From Clostridia bacterium (lineage in GTDB: Bacteria; Bacillota; Clostridia; Christensenellales; Aristaeellaceae): DNA of 64,000 nucleotides. This document shows positions 48,888-59,388 of this stretch, one piece after another; positions within the stretch are counted from its first letter, which is position 1; the number at the start of each line of letters is the position of its first letter. Location of the stretch: assembly GCA_017431005.1 (NCBI GenBank), contig JAFRLY010000016.1, forward strand, positions 52,675 to 116,674, written 5' to 3'. The position numbers and the translations under genes were made by a program. The notes under the pieces are model-generated. The model was not told where the DNA came from and ran no database searches. It saw nothing but the letters and a program-made list of their open reading frames with translations.

Positions 48888-50507
48888 TTATCTCGTATAT
48901 TCCCGCAGATCCGTAAAGGTTATTTTGTTGTTCTCTGTGTACAGCCTGACCGCTTTTCCGCTGACGCCGTACAGGCGCACCGTCAGCGCGGCAATGTTGT
49001 CCACATAGAAAATGCCCACGGAGCCTTCCTGAATGTAGGTAAAGGCATATTCCTTTCCCGCCTCCAGCTTCGCTTCGGTTTCCGTGATCAGTGTGCTGCC
49101 CTCATTGAACTGCAGCTGCAGCAGCTGCGCGGCAGGATCCAGGGTAATCAGCTTGTATTTCTCCGCCTGTCCGTTATAGTCGAACGCCAGGCCGAAGCAT
49201 CCGGTGCCGCTATAGGTGAATTTGCCTTTCAGCATGTAGCTTTCATACGCGGTGAAGGCTTCGGTATAGTTGTACCGTGCGCCGGCCCGCAGCTCAATCG
49301 TGTCGGCCTCCGCCGGGAGCTGCCGGCGTTTGGTGAACTGGCCCGCGATCTGATCAGCCGGCGCCAGCGTCAGATCGCCGTTCTCCTGCTGAACGATCTT
49401 CTGCACAGCCAGATTGCCCGCCCAGCCGGAAACATCCGACAGGGAGGAAGCAGACTCGCTGCGTCTGGCCCAGCCGACCATGTAAGCCCCTTCCGGGCTT
49501 TCCACATGCTTGGCGGCATAGAACAGCTTGCCGTCCGCTCTTCTGGCCTCGCCGTAAGGCCCGTAGGGCGTATCGGACACAGCGTACCACAGGGTATCAT
49601 CCTGGGCTGAATAAGTCAAATAATACTTATCGCCCAGCTTAAAGGTGTCACTGCATTCCAGATTCCAGAAATTGCCCACGGCATTGGTGAAGATGATGCC
49701 GTCATAAGTGACGCTGCTCAGGTCGCTGCTGAGGGTGTATTTCAGAATGCGGGCTGTCCCGCCCTGGGAAGCGGTTACCGTCAGGATAATGGTATCCGTT
49801 TCAGCGTCATAGTATGCCTGCGGATCCCGGAAATCGCGTTTCTGTCCGAGCTCAGAGGGCGGAACAAGCTCCCATCCCTCCGCCTTTTCAAACTGCGTGA
49901 GCGATGTGCCCCTGGCCAGCATGATCTTTTCCATGTACTCGTAGGTTTCGGAGGAAGCGTGGCCGGTATAGAAGAACAGGTATTCATCCTTCACCTTCAC
50001 CACGGATCCGGTTCCCACCCATCCGTCCTGTCCGCCGCCGCGGGAGGATTCCACGATGGGATCATCGTATTCCGTGTAGGTGACAAAGTCCTGCGTGGTT
50101 GCCAGATAGATGGAATGATTGTAGCTGTCTCCGCCCTCCTTGAGGTAATAGATATAATAGGTGCCGTCCTCATAGTAAGGCATGGTGTCGCCCACATAGG
50201 GCTGGTTGATCCCGTCAACGGCGGGCAGGAAGAAGTTTTTGTATTCATATGCCGCTTCCTGGCTGCCGGGGGTGCGCAGCGCCGAGAAGTCCTTGTCATC
50301 TGTCACTTCGGCAAACGATTCGCCCTGATCGGCAGGAGCGGCCTGCTCAGCGGGCTCCGCGGACTCCGCGGGTTCGGCAGGATCGGCGGCTTCGGCAGGC
50401 GCCGCAGACTCCGCGGGGACAGTGTTTTTTTTGTCCTGTCCGCAGCCCGACAGGACCAGACAAAGGACGCACAGCAGGGCGATAATGCCCAGGATTTTTC
50501 TGTTCAT
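48888..50507 (-). CDS. Lipoprotein GH32-like beta-fructosidase
   Basis: A 539-residue lipoprotein (lipobox LSGC, then an Ala/Glu/Pro-rich linker to about residue 65). The catalytic five-bladed propeller lacks the usual WMNDPNG; the corresponding strand reads PYVGDTMPYYEDGTYYIYYL. RDP (in KRDFRDPQAYY) and EC (in NLECSDTF) motifs are kept. A C-terminal beta-sandwich follows at about 390-539. It is likely to cut fructans at the cell surface, but a divergent specificity is possible. Two adjacent ATGs occur; the second is better spaced from AGGAGG. Confidence 0.75.
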   Translation of the reverse strand: MNRKILGIIALLCVLCLVLSGCGQDKKNTVPAESAAPAEAADPAEPAESAEPAEQAAPADQGESFAEVTDDKDFSALRTPGSQEAAYEYKNFFLPAVDGINQPYVGDTMPYYEDGTYYIYYLKEGGDSYNHSIYLATTQDFVTYTEYDDPIVESSRGGGQDGWVGTGSVVKVKDEYLFFYTGHASSETYEYMEKIMLARGTSLTQFEKAEGWELVPPSELGQKRDFRDPQAYYDAETDTIILTVTASQGGTARILKYTLSSDLSSVTYDGIIFTNAVGNFWNLECSDTFKLGDKYYLTYSAQDDTLWYAVSDTPYGPYGEARRADGKLFYAAKHVESPEGAYMVGWARRSESASSLSDVSGWAGNLAVQKIVQQENGDLTLAPADQIAGQFTKRRQLPAEADTIELRAGARYNYTEAFTAYESYMLKGKFTYSGTGCFGLAFDYNGQAEKYKLITLDPAAQLLQLQFNEGSTLITETEAKLEAGKEYAFTYIQEGSVGIFYVDNIAALTVRLYGVSGKAVRLYTENNKITFTDLREYTR

Positions 50508-50573
50508 CATGACCTCCTGATAGAAGGACAGGGAGGATGCCGGAACATCCTCCCTCCCCTTTTTGACCGGTTC

Positions 50574-52397
50574 TTACATGACACTCATCTGATAGATCGT
50601 GACATTGCTGAATTCGATGGTCACGTCGTCCAGCTTGGACAGCGCTTCGGAACCGAACTGGAACAGCAGTTCAAAATCCATATCCATGATGAAGGTGTCA
50701 GTGGTGGTGAAACGGAATGTCTGGAACTCCTCGGTCAGATCCATACCCTCGGATACGCGGGGATCCCAGCCGCCCATGGGGTTCAGGAACACGCCGCAGG
50801 AGACGGGCTTGTCCGCCTTCGCGGTGATCTCAACGGTGTAGTAGCTGTCGGAAGCCAGCGTCAGCGGATTGCCGCCGAAGCCGCAGATCAGCTTGTTGTG
50901 CCAGTCAACCGTGCCGCCGTTGTCGATCCGGTAGAAGAAGCTGCCGTTGTCGGTCCAGATGGTGCCTACGCCGCGGTCGTTGTCTTCATCGGTGCCGTTG
51001 AAGGTCTGCCAGGGATATTCCTTGTTTTCCGCGTTGGCGGTGTTGGGTCCGAAGGGCATGAAGGCTTCGATGGTCTTCTTTGTTTCCTTGTCGCCTTCCA
51101 TTTTTCCGAATTCCACGTTGCTGATGGTGATCACGTTCGCGGAGGCGCCTTCGGGGGCGTTGCCGATCTGCAGGCGGATCACGGGATCATCCACATCGGC
51201 TTCCGCTACGAACACGCTGGATACCACGGTATCCTCGCCGGCAGCGGCATTCAGGCCGTTGAAATTGGCTCTGCATTCCCAGCTGCGTGCAGCGCTCTCC
51301 ACCAGGGCTTCGCCGCCCTGGCCGTTCTGCGCGTTGACGGTGAAGCTGTAATAGTACTTCTGGCCCTTTTCAATCTTCAGATCGCCCAGGCCGATGTTGG
51401 CCTTGACGCTCCATACGCCGCCCTCGGTGGGATAATTTTCAATCGTCACAACCGCCTTGCCATCCTCAAAGGCAGCGCTGGCGTTCGCTCCGTCGCCGGC
51501 TTCCGCTTCCACGCCTTCACCCTTGGTGAAATCGGCGGTGTAAACAGGCACCTGATGCTCCTCGCCGGAGATCTCATACAGCTCGATCTTGTCGATGGTC
51601 ACGGTGAAGTCTGTGGGGGTGGTATCCTCAGCGTTGTCGGGGTTGGGGGTGATTTTGCCCAGGTTGAAGAGCAGCTCGGCGCTGCCTTCACCGGCGGAGG
51701 AGAAGCTCAGCTCCAGGGGAGCCACAGTTTCCTCAATGCGCACGTTGAATGCGCCGCCGAAGGTTTCCCATCCCTCAGCATTCTCGTTCCGGGCCAGGAT
51801 GTGGGCATAGGTGGGCTTGGTGGACTTAGCCCAGATCTTCAGCACATAGTCAGCAGCCTTCAGGGCATAGCCCGCCTTGGCCAGCTGCACATCGCCGTCG
51901 CCGTTTCCGGGATTCTGGATATCAATCACGTAAGCGCCGTTTTTAAGCGCTGCGGCAGCCTGCGCGGCCTCGCCGATTTTGGCTTCCCAGCCATGATTGT
52001 CAGTCACCTCAACGGTGCTGAAGTCAAAGGCTTTGTATACGACTTCGTCGCCGGTCTTCTTGGTCACCGTCAGGGTGGCGTAGTCTTCCGTGGTTGCGCC
52101 GTCGTTGTCGGTCACGGAATATACCAGTTCATAATCGCCGGGGTTTTCGGGCGTTGCTTTGCCGTTTTTGAAGTCCAGCGCCGGAGTGGATTCGATCATG
52201 ATCATATCGGTCAGATCGCCGCCCGCCGCGTCAGCCGCCGTCACGCCGTCCAGGGCGTCAAATTCTGTTCCGGCCATCACGCTCTGGTCACGGACGCCGT
52301 CCAGGGTAGGTTCGCCTTCCGCAAGGGACAGCACCGGCAGCGCCAGCATGCACACAGCCAGCAGCAGGGAAACGATTCCCTTCATCATGTTACGCAT
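50574..52397 (-). CDS. Secreted carbohydrate-binding multidomain protein
   Basis: A 607-residue secreted protein. The ATG at 52397 has AAGGAGG upstream. After the signal peptide, an Ig-like DUF5011-type domain (about 30-110: GVRDQSVMAGTEFDALDGVTAAD, PGDYELVYSVTDNDG) is followed by three CBM4/9-like beta-sandwich domains (about 125-275, 285-430, 445-607), each with a closing IEF or ITISNVEF or IDKIELYEI strand. No catalytic domain or anchor is seen. Its place between binding protein and hydrolase genes suggests fructan binding. Confidence 0.65.
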   Translation of the reverse strand: MRNMMKGIVSLLLAVCMLALPVLSLAEGEPTLDGVRDQSVMAGTEFDALDGVTAADAAGGDLTDMIMIESTPALDFKNGKATPENPGDYELVYSVTDNDGATTEDYATLTVTKKTGDEVVYKAFDFSTVEVTDNHGWEAKIGEAAQAAAALKNGAYVIDIQNPGNGDGDVQLAKAGYALKAADYVLKIWAKSTKPTYAHILARNENAEGWETFGGAFNVRIEETVAPLELSFSSAGEGSAELLFNLGKITPNPDNAEDTTPTDFTVTIDKIELYEISGEEHQVPVYTADFTKGEGVEAEAGDGANASAAFEDGKAVVTIENYPTEGGVWSVKANIGLGDLKIEKGQKYYYSFTVNAQNGQGGEALVESAARSWECRANFNGLNAAAGEDTVVSSVFVAEADVDDPVIRLQIGNAPEGASANVITISNVEFGKMEGDKETKKTIEAFMPFGPNTANAENKEYPWQTFNGTDEDNDRGVGTIWTDNGSFFYRIDNGGTVDWHNKLICGFGGNPLTLASDSYYTVEITAKADKPVSCGVFLNPMGGWDPRVSEGMDLTEEFQTFRFTTTDTFIMDMDFELLFQFGSEALSKLDDVTIEFSNVTIYQMSVM

Positions 52398-52414
52398 GAA
52401 GATTTCCTCCTTCA

Positions 52415-54247
52415 TTATTTCGCGATGTAACGGTCATAGGCATCCTGATAGACCTTCTGGATACCGGCCAGGTTCACCTTGCCGTTCAGGTCGTTCTGGA
52501 AGCTGGTCCAGGCCGCGTCGGACACGCCGCCCTTCATCAGCCAGGCGATCAGGTTGGTGCGGATGTAGTCGTTCAGGTTGGTTTCATAGTTGCTCAGGGT
52601 ATTCAGCTCTTCCAGGGTGAACTGGAGGTTCGGGCAGGGCTTTACGTTCTCAGCTACAAAGGGCTTCGCGCAGAGCTGCAGCCGTTCCAGACGCAGCTGG
52701 GCGCGGGGTTCCATGTGCACCACGTTGTTCCAGGCATATTCGCCCAGGTTGATGATGCCCAGAGGCGCGTTCTGCAGGCGCAGCTCGTCGCTGGTCACGC
52801 CTTCAGGCAGGGGCTTCTGCACCAGCATGCCCTTCTCATCCAGCGCTTCCTCATACACGATGCCGATGGGGCCGTAGTTGATCTGAGCGGAAATCATGGG
52901 ATCATAGTAGCGGTCGAAGTAGGCCAGCAGCACTTCAGGATACTTGCAGCTGGAGAACAGGATCACTTCGCCGGCGCTGATTTCGGGGTTGTTGGAAACG
53001 CAGATCGTCTGATCGCCGTTCGGTCCGATCATGGGGCTGCACACGATGTAGTTTTCAGGATTGGAGACCACGGTTTCGCTCTCCCACCAGTAGAAGGCGC
53101 CGTAGGTTTCCAGGCCCTTGCCGTTGGCAAGGAAGTTATCCTGGCTCTGTTCGAAGGAAACCTTGTCGATCAGGCCGTTGTCGACCCAGCCTGCGATGAA
53201 GTTGGTGGCATCCCTGAAACGGTCGTCCTGTACAGTATAGGTGATCTTGCCGTCCACGACCACCCGGTGCTCCAGGTTGTCGTTCAGGCCGAACATGCCG
53301 TACAGGTCGCACTGGTTGCCCTGCCAGTTGTTGTATACAAAGCTCAGGGGGCGCTCGTCGTCAGTCTTGCCGTTGCCGTTCATATCATGATCGCGGAAGT
53401 AGGTTAGAATCTGCTCCATCTGCGCGGCAGTCAGAGCGAGACCGTCCTTCAGCTGATCGTCGGTCAGGCCTTCCACGGCGCCGGCCGCGATGGCTTCCTT
53501 GGTCCAGCTGATGTTCAGGAACAGCAGGTTCGGGCTCTGGAGCAGGCCCATTTCCTCGATGCGGGGCAGAGAATAGATCTTGCCGTCTTCGATGTTCAGC
53601 AGCTGCGCCTTGATGTCAGGCCGTTCCTCCAGCAGCTTTTTGAAGTTGGGCATGTAGTCCAGGTAATCACTGATGGGCACCAGCACCTTGCGCTTGGCGT
53701 ACTTGATGATTTCGCCCGCGCCCATGCCGGCATGGTAGATGGCGTCAGGACGGTTGTCCTTGTTGCCGAAGATCAGGTTCTTCTGCTGGGAATACACGGA
53801 TTCAGAAACATTCTCCCAGTTCACCTGCACGTTTGTCTGGGCGAACAGATCAGCCATGATCTTCATATCGTTGTAGTCCAGCGCGGAGGCATTCTTGGAA
53901 GAATACACCTGGAAGGACAGCTCCTGGGCGCCCTGCTCATTCAGAATGGGCTTGGTGGTGTCCGCCCACTGGAAGCCGTAGGTCGCGTTCAGCGGATGGT
54001 CGTTTGCCGGTGCCGCTTCCTCAGCCTTTTCTTCCTTGGCTGCTTCCGCGGCGGGTTCCTCAGCCTTTTCCTCTTCCTTGGCCGGTTCCGCAGCGGGCTC
54101 TTCCGCCTTCGTTTCGGTGACAGCGGTTTCCGCGGGCGCGTCCGTCGGGGCCGTCGCGGCAGGTTTACTTTCATTGCTGCTGCAGGCGGTCATGATCACA
54201 GCCGCCAGAACCAGCATCAGAATCATCAGCCAGCTTTTCTTTTTCAC
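52415..54247 (-). CDS. Lipoprotein solute-binding protein, fructan/sucrose ABC importer
   Basis: A 610-residue lipoprotein. The lipobox is MTAC, followed by an Ala/Glu/Lys/Pro linker to about residue 85. The body is the long family 1 type (LipO/LplA-like): LFAQTNVQVNWENVS, RPDAIYHAGMG, LVPISDYLDYMPNFKKLLEERPDI, DMNGNGKTDDERPLSF. It partners the LplB/LplC-type permeases encoded just upstream in the same operon. The substrate is inferred from GH32 and fructokinase genes. Confidence 0.85.
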   Translation of the reverse strand: MKKKSWLMILMLVLAAVIMTACSSNESKPAATAPTDAPAETAVTETKAEEPAAEPAKEEEKAEEPAAEAAKEEKAEEAAPANDHPLNATYGFQWADTTKPILNEQGAQELSFQVYSSKNASALDYNDMKIMADLFAQTNVQVNWENVSESVYSQQKNLIFGNKDNRPDAIYHAGMGAGEIIKYAKRKVLVPISDYLDYMPNFKKLLEERPDIKAQLLNIEDGKIYSLPRIEEMGLLQSPNLLFLNISWTKEAIAAGAVEGLTDDQLKDGLALTAAQMEQILTYFRDHDMNGNGKTDDERPLSFVYNNWQGNQCDLYGMFGLNDNLEHRVVVDGKITYTVQDDRFRDATNFIAGWVDNGLIDKVSFEQSQDNFLANGKGLETYGAFYWWESETVVSNPENYIVCSPMIGPNGDQTICVSNNPEISAGEVILFSSCKYPEVLLAYFDRYYDPMISAQINYGPIGIVYEEALDEKGMLVQKPLPEGVTSDELRLQNAPLGIINLGEYAWNNVVHMEPRAQLRLERLQLCAKPFVAENVKPCPNLQFTLEELNTLSNYETNLNDYIRTNLIAWLMKGGVSDAAWTSFQNDLNGKVNLAGIQKVYQDAYDRYIAK

Positions 54248-54311
54248 AGTGGAAACCTCCTTAAATTGAATCAGAACAATCCTATGTTACACGAGGCTCT
54301 CAGCCGGAGCG

Positions 54312-55232
54312 TCAGCCCTTCAGGGAACCAATCATTACGCCCTGTGCAAAATACTTCTGCACGAACGGGTACAGGCACAGCACCGGCAGGCTGGACACAA
54401 TCACGGAAACGTATTTCAGCTGGTTGGCCAGGCGGTACTGCTGCAGAATGGTTTCGCCGCTGCCGCCGACGGTGCTTTCGGAGGCGATCAGGATTTCCTT
54501 CAGCACCAGCTGCAGCGGATATTTCTTCTCATCCTGCAGGAAAATCATCGCATTGAAGTAGCTGTTCCACTGACCTACGGCGTAGTACAGCGCCATAACG
54601 GCGATGATAGCCTTGGACAGGGGGAGCACGATGGACACAAAGGTGCGGAACTTGCCCGCGCCGTCGATGCGCGCCGCTTCCAGCATGCCTTCCGGAATGG
54701 AGGATTCGAAGAAGGTTTTGGTCATAAACAGGTTCCACACCGACATGATGGCAGGCAGGATCACCGCCCAGGGGGAGTTGATCAGCTTTAGGCTGCTCAT
54801 GACGTTATAGAACGGAATCAGGCCGCCGCCGAAGAACATGGGAATGATGAAGTACAGCATCCAGAACTTCTTGCCGGGGGTGGTCTTGCGGCTCAGCCCC
54901 CAGCCGGCGGGAACAGTGACCAGCAGAGCCAGAATCACTGTGACGACTGTGTACCAGATCGTGTTCCAGTATCCTGTCCAGATGTCCTGGCGCTGGAATA
55001 CCTTTTCATATCCCTCGAACGTGATGTTGACCGGAGCCAGCACCACCTGGCCGCCCAGTACGGCATCGGGATCAGAGAAGGAAGCAATGACGATAAAATA
55101 CAGCGGATACAGGATGATCAGCGCCAGCAGTCCGAGGAAAACGGCGTTGATGACATAAAAGATCTTGTCACCTCTGGTATCCTTCAGCGCATGCCCGCCC
55201 TTGATGCCGGCGGCAGTTTTCTTTTCACTCAT
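54312..55232 (-). CDS. ABC sugar permease, LplC type
   Basis: A 306-residue permease, six spans. The EAA loop is EAARIDGAGKFRTFVSIVLP (about 186-205) and the C-terminus is VQKYFAQGVMIGSLKG. The ATG at 55232 follows AGGAGGGG. Confidence 0.87.
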   Translation of the reverse strand: MSEKKTAAGIKGGHALKDTRGDKIFYVINAVFLGLLALIILYPLYFIVIASFSDPDAVLGGQVVLAPVNITFEGYEKVFQRQDIWTGYWNTIWYTVVTVILALLVTVPAGWGLSRKTTPGKKFWMLYFIIPMFFGGGLIPFYNVMSSLKLINSPWAVILPAIMSVWNLFMTKTFFESSIPEGMLEAARIDGAGKFRTFVSIVLPLSKAIIAVMALYYAVGQWNSYFNAMIFLQDEKKYPLQLVLKEILIASESTVGGSGETILQQYRLANQLKYVSVIVSSLPVLCLYPFVQKYFAQGVMIGSLKG

Positions 55233-55245
55233 TTTCTTCCCCTCC

Positions 55246-56217
55246 TTACCACAGCGAGTTCTCGGAGAAGCGCTTGGAGGTCGTGTTGGCAATGATCAGC
55301 AGCACCACGTTGATCACGGAGTTGAACAGGCCGATAGCGGTGGCGTATGCCTGATCCGGTACGCCAGTCAGACCGCGCTTATACACGTAGGTCGCGATCA
55401 GTTCGCTGACTGCCAGGTTGCCGTCCGTCTGCATCAGCAGGGCCTTTTCATAGCCGACGCCCATCAGACCGCCGATGGACATGATCAGCATCACGCTGAT
55501 CATCGGCATAATCGCGGGGATGTCCACATGGATAACCCGCTGGAAGCGCGTCGCGCCGTCAATCATGGCAGCTTCATGCTGCACCGGATCCACGTTGGAA
55601 AGGGCCGCGATATAAATCACAGCGCTCCAGCCGAAGTCCTGCCAGTTGCTGGACAGGATGTACATGGGCCTGAAGGCTGAGCTTTCCAGAAAGTATGAAA
55701 TACGGTCGCCGCCCAGGCTGGCCGCAAGGTTGTTCACCAGACCGTAGCGTCCGAAGAACAGCTGCAGCATACCGACCAGCACGACCAGAGAGATGAAGTG
55801 CGGGGCCGTATAGATCGTCTGGAATACCTTGCCGGATTTCTTGCTCTTCAGCGCGTTCAGCGCCAGGGATACCAGGATCGGCAGCGGGAAGCCGATGATG
55901 AAGCCGATGATGCACAGCAGGAAGGTGTTCTTCATCAGCGGCCAGAACTGCACGTCATTGAAGAAGCGGGTGAAATTCTCGAAGCCCACCCAGATGGTGT
56001 CAGGGGACAGAATCGGGTCACCGGGCATGAAATCCTGGAATGCGATCAGCACGCCGTAAATCGGCAGATAGTTGAACAGGAATACAACCAGGACCGCGGG
56101 AAGGATCATCACGAGATACGGAAAATTCTCATTGAAGTTCCTCAGCCGTTTCCCCATATCCGGCTTGTCCTTTTTTTGCCGCACCGCTGCGGCAGGGGCT
56201 TTGCTTGCGCCTTGCAT
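55246..56217 (-). CDS. ABC sugar permease, LplB type
   Basis: A 323-residue permease, six spans. Typical LplB features: NFPYLVMILPAVLVVFLFNYLPIYGVLIAFQDF near the start in two parts, and the EAA loop HEAAMIDGATRFQRVIHVDIP. The C-terminus ends SKRFSENSLW. The ATG at 56217 follows AGGAGGG; the frame upstream lies in the leader. First gene of the fructan operon. Confidence 0.87.
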   Translation of the reverse strand: MQGASKAPAAAVRQKKDKPDMGKRLRNFNENFPYLVMILPAVLVVFLFNYLPIYGVLIAFQDFMPGDPILSPDTIWVGFENFTRFFNDVQFWPLMKNTFLLCIIGFIIGFPLPILVSLALNALKSKKSGKVFQTIYTAPHFISLVVLVGMLQLFFGRYGLVNNLAASLGGDRISYFLESSAFRPMYILSSNWQDFGWSAVIYIAALSNVDPVQHEAAMIDGATRFQRVIHVDIPAIMPMISVMLIMSIGGLMGVGYEKALLMQTDGNLAVSELIATYVYKRGLTGVPDQAYATAIGLFNSVINVVLLIIANTTSKRFSENSLW

Positions 56218-56405
56218 GTTTTCCCTCCTTTTTGGAATAATGAAGAAACAGGAAACAGTGGATTCAGTTTTCAGAAAGCCCCCTTTCGTAAAACCGGTCA
56301 GTTCATCCGGATGCACTGCACGAAACGTTCCCGCAGCCCGGTGCAGAATACACAAGGCTGTTTTACAGAAAAGGTTTACAAAACGGTGTTTATATGTCCA
56401 GGCTG

Positions 56406-56434
56406 ATTTTACATTTTATTTTACATATTGTCAA
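56406..56434 (-). promoter_or_regulatory. Promoter of the fructan operon
   Basis: On the minus strand TTGACA (56434-56429), 17 bp, TAAAAT (56411-56406). The leader to the first ATG is about 180 nt. Confidence 0.75.
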
Positions 56435-56522
56435 TATCCAATTGAAATTTTTGTGCAAAACGGAATTTCTACCAAAGAAATACCATAAATATTAACTTAT
56501 AAAACGAATTGATGGCATTAAA

Positions 56523-56541
56523 TGTTTACATTTTGTAAACT
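56523..56541. promoter_or_regulatory. Palindromic operator candidate
   Basis: GTTTACA (56524-56530) and TGTAAAC (56534-56540) around TTT, abutting the -35 box of the LacI-family gene and about 90 bp upstream of the fructan promoter. Confidence 0.6.
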
Positions 56542-56569
56542 TGATTCATATCCTGTACTGTGGTAAATT
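56541..56569 (+). promoter_or_regulatory. Promoter of LacI-family regulator
   Basis: TTGATT (56541-56546), 17 bp, TAAATT (56564-56569), 32 nt before the ATG. Confidence 0.55.
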
Positions 56570-56590
56570 GTATAAAACACACCGGAAAGG

Positions 56591-56600
56591 TTGTATACAA
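56591..56600. promoter_or_regulatory. Perfect palindrome in regulator leader
   Basis: TTGTATACAA, directly before the regulator's start codon. A possible second operator. Confidence 0.4.
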
Positions 56601-56601
56601 C

Positions 56602-57639
56602 ATGGCTGGTAAACGGGTTACCATGCAGGATATCGCCGACGCCTGCAGACTTTCCAGAAACACAGTTTCCAAGGTGTTCAACGGGCGCGGTGCCGTGCCG
56701 CCCGGTACCCGTGCCCTGATTCTGCAGAAAGCAAACGAGCTGGGCTACGGACTTCCGGCGGCGGAAAAAAGCAGAGCTCCGCAGCCTGCCGGCGGCAGCA
56801 TCGCGCTGTTGACCAGCAATATGCCGGTGGACTATCATTTCGGCACTTTTTTCGTAACCACTTTCACTGACCAGATCTGCCGTGCGGGCTACACCCTGAA
56901 GATGTTTGAAATTTCCGCTGACGAGCTGCAGAAAAAGCAGCTGCCGCCCCATTTTGTTCCTGGTCAGACAGCAGGCATCGTGGCGATTGAGCTGTTCGAC
57001 GCAGATTACCTGCAGATGATCTGCGGCCTGGGGCTGCCCACCATCGTAATTGACAGTCCGGCCCATGCCAATATCCATCCGATAGCCTGTGATTTCGTTT
57101 CCATGGAGAACGTGGCCAGCATGATCGCGGTCATCCACAGGCTTCAGTGTCTGGGCGCTAGGCGCATCGGCTTTGTGGGCGACAGGGAGCATTGCGGCAG
57201 CTTTTTTGAGCGCTGGCTCGGCTACCGGATGGGGCTTGAGGAAACGGGGCTTACCCTGGATGAAAGCCTTTGTATTCTGGCGCCGGACGCCTCCCCTTAT
57301 AATGATTCCGTCTGGCTGACCGCGCAGATAGCCCGGATGCCCGGTCTGCCGGACGCCTTCGTCTGTGCCAACGACTTTCTGGCTATTCACCTGATGAACG
57401 CCCTCAAAAAAATGGGCCTGTCCATCCCGGATGACATCATGGTCACCGGCTTTGATGGCACTTCCCAGTCCGCCCTGGTGGAGCCTGCCCTGACGACCGT
57501 GCAGATCCCAAGCATCGAAATCGGCCGCATGTCAGCTGATATTCTTCTGGCACGTATCCGCAATCCGGAGCTGCCGTTCAGCTGGACACATATCCGCACC
57601 AACCCGGTGTGGAGGCAGAGTACCGGACAGAGCCGCTGA
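56602..57639 (+). CDS. LacI-family transcriptional regulator of fructan operon
   Basis: A 345-residue repressor or activator. The helix-turn-helix is VTMQDIADACRLSRNTVSKVFNGRG (about 5-29, given in two parts: VTMQDIADACRLS and RNTVSKVFNGRG), followed by a hinge helix and a periplasmic-binding-like sensor (GIVAIELFDADYL, RRIGFVGD, PDAFVCANDFLAIHLMNAL, VTGFDGT). Divergent from the fructan operon, with palindromes in the shared region. Confidence 0.88.
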   Translation: MAGKRVTMQDIADACRLSRNTVSKVFNGRGAVPPGTRALILQKANELGYGLPAAEKSRAPQPAGGSIALLTSNMPVDYHFGTFFVTTFTDQICRAGYTLKMFEISADELQKKQLPPHFVPGQTAGIVAIELFDADYLQMICGLGLPTIVIDSPAHANIHPIACDFVSMENVASMIAVIHRLQCLGARRIGFVGDREHCGSFFERWLGYRMGLEETGLTLDESLCILAPDASPYNDSVWLTAQIARMPGLPDAFVCANDFLAIHLMNALKKMGLSIPDDIMVTGFDGTSQSALVEPALTTVQIPSIEIGRMSADILLARIRNPELPFSWTHIRTNPVWRQSTGQSR

Positions 57640-57670
57640 GAAGAGCAGGTCCGCAGCAATATTGAATTAT

Positions 57671-57697
57671 AAAGCGCCGCCAGCCTGGCGGCGCTTT
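57671..57697 (+). terminator. Terminator of LacI-family gene
   Basis: AAAGCGCCGCCAG pairs with CTGGCGGCGCTTT; GATAATGTTTTTT follows. Confidence 0.75.
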
Positions 57698-57766
57698 GAT
57701 AATGTTTTTTACTCCTGAGTTCCGCAACCTCAACAGTCGCGGCTCCGCACCGCGGGTCGTGCGTCC

Positions 57767-57838
57767 GCTGTTACCCGCGCTGAAGCGCGGACAGCTTGCG
57801 CATGGGAGCTGTTACCCAAATCTCAGATTTGGACAGCT
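57767..57838. repeat. Two tandem palindromic units with shared outer stem
   Basis: Unit 1 (57767-57796) and unit 2 (57807-57838) each read GCTGTTACCC, an inner palindrome, then GGACAGCT. The inner stems differ (GCGC/GCGC versus AAATC/GATTT). They lie between convergent lacI and glpK. The shared frame with a changing core suggests a REP-like or mobile palindromic unit. Confidence 0.55.
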
Positions 57839-57843
57839 CCTCA

Positions 57844-59334
<1,491 letters not shown>

Positions 59335-59388
59335 TTTCTCCGCTCCTTTCCCTGTCCGCGGTTCCCCGCGCAGGCTCATGATGAATTG

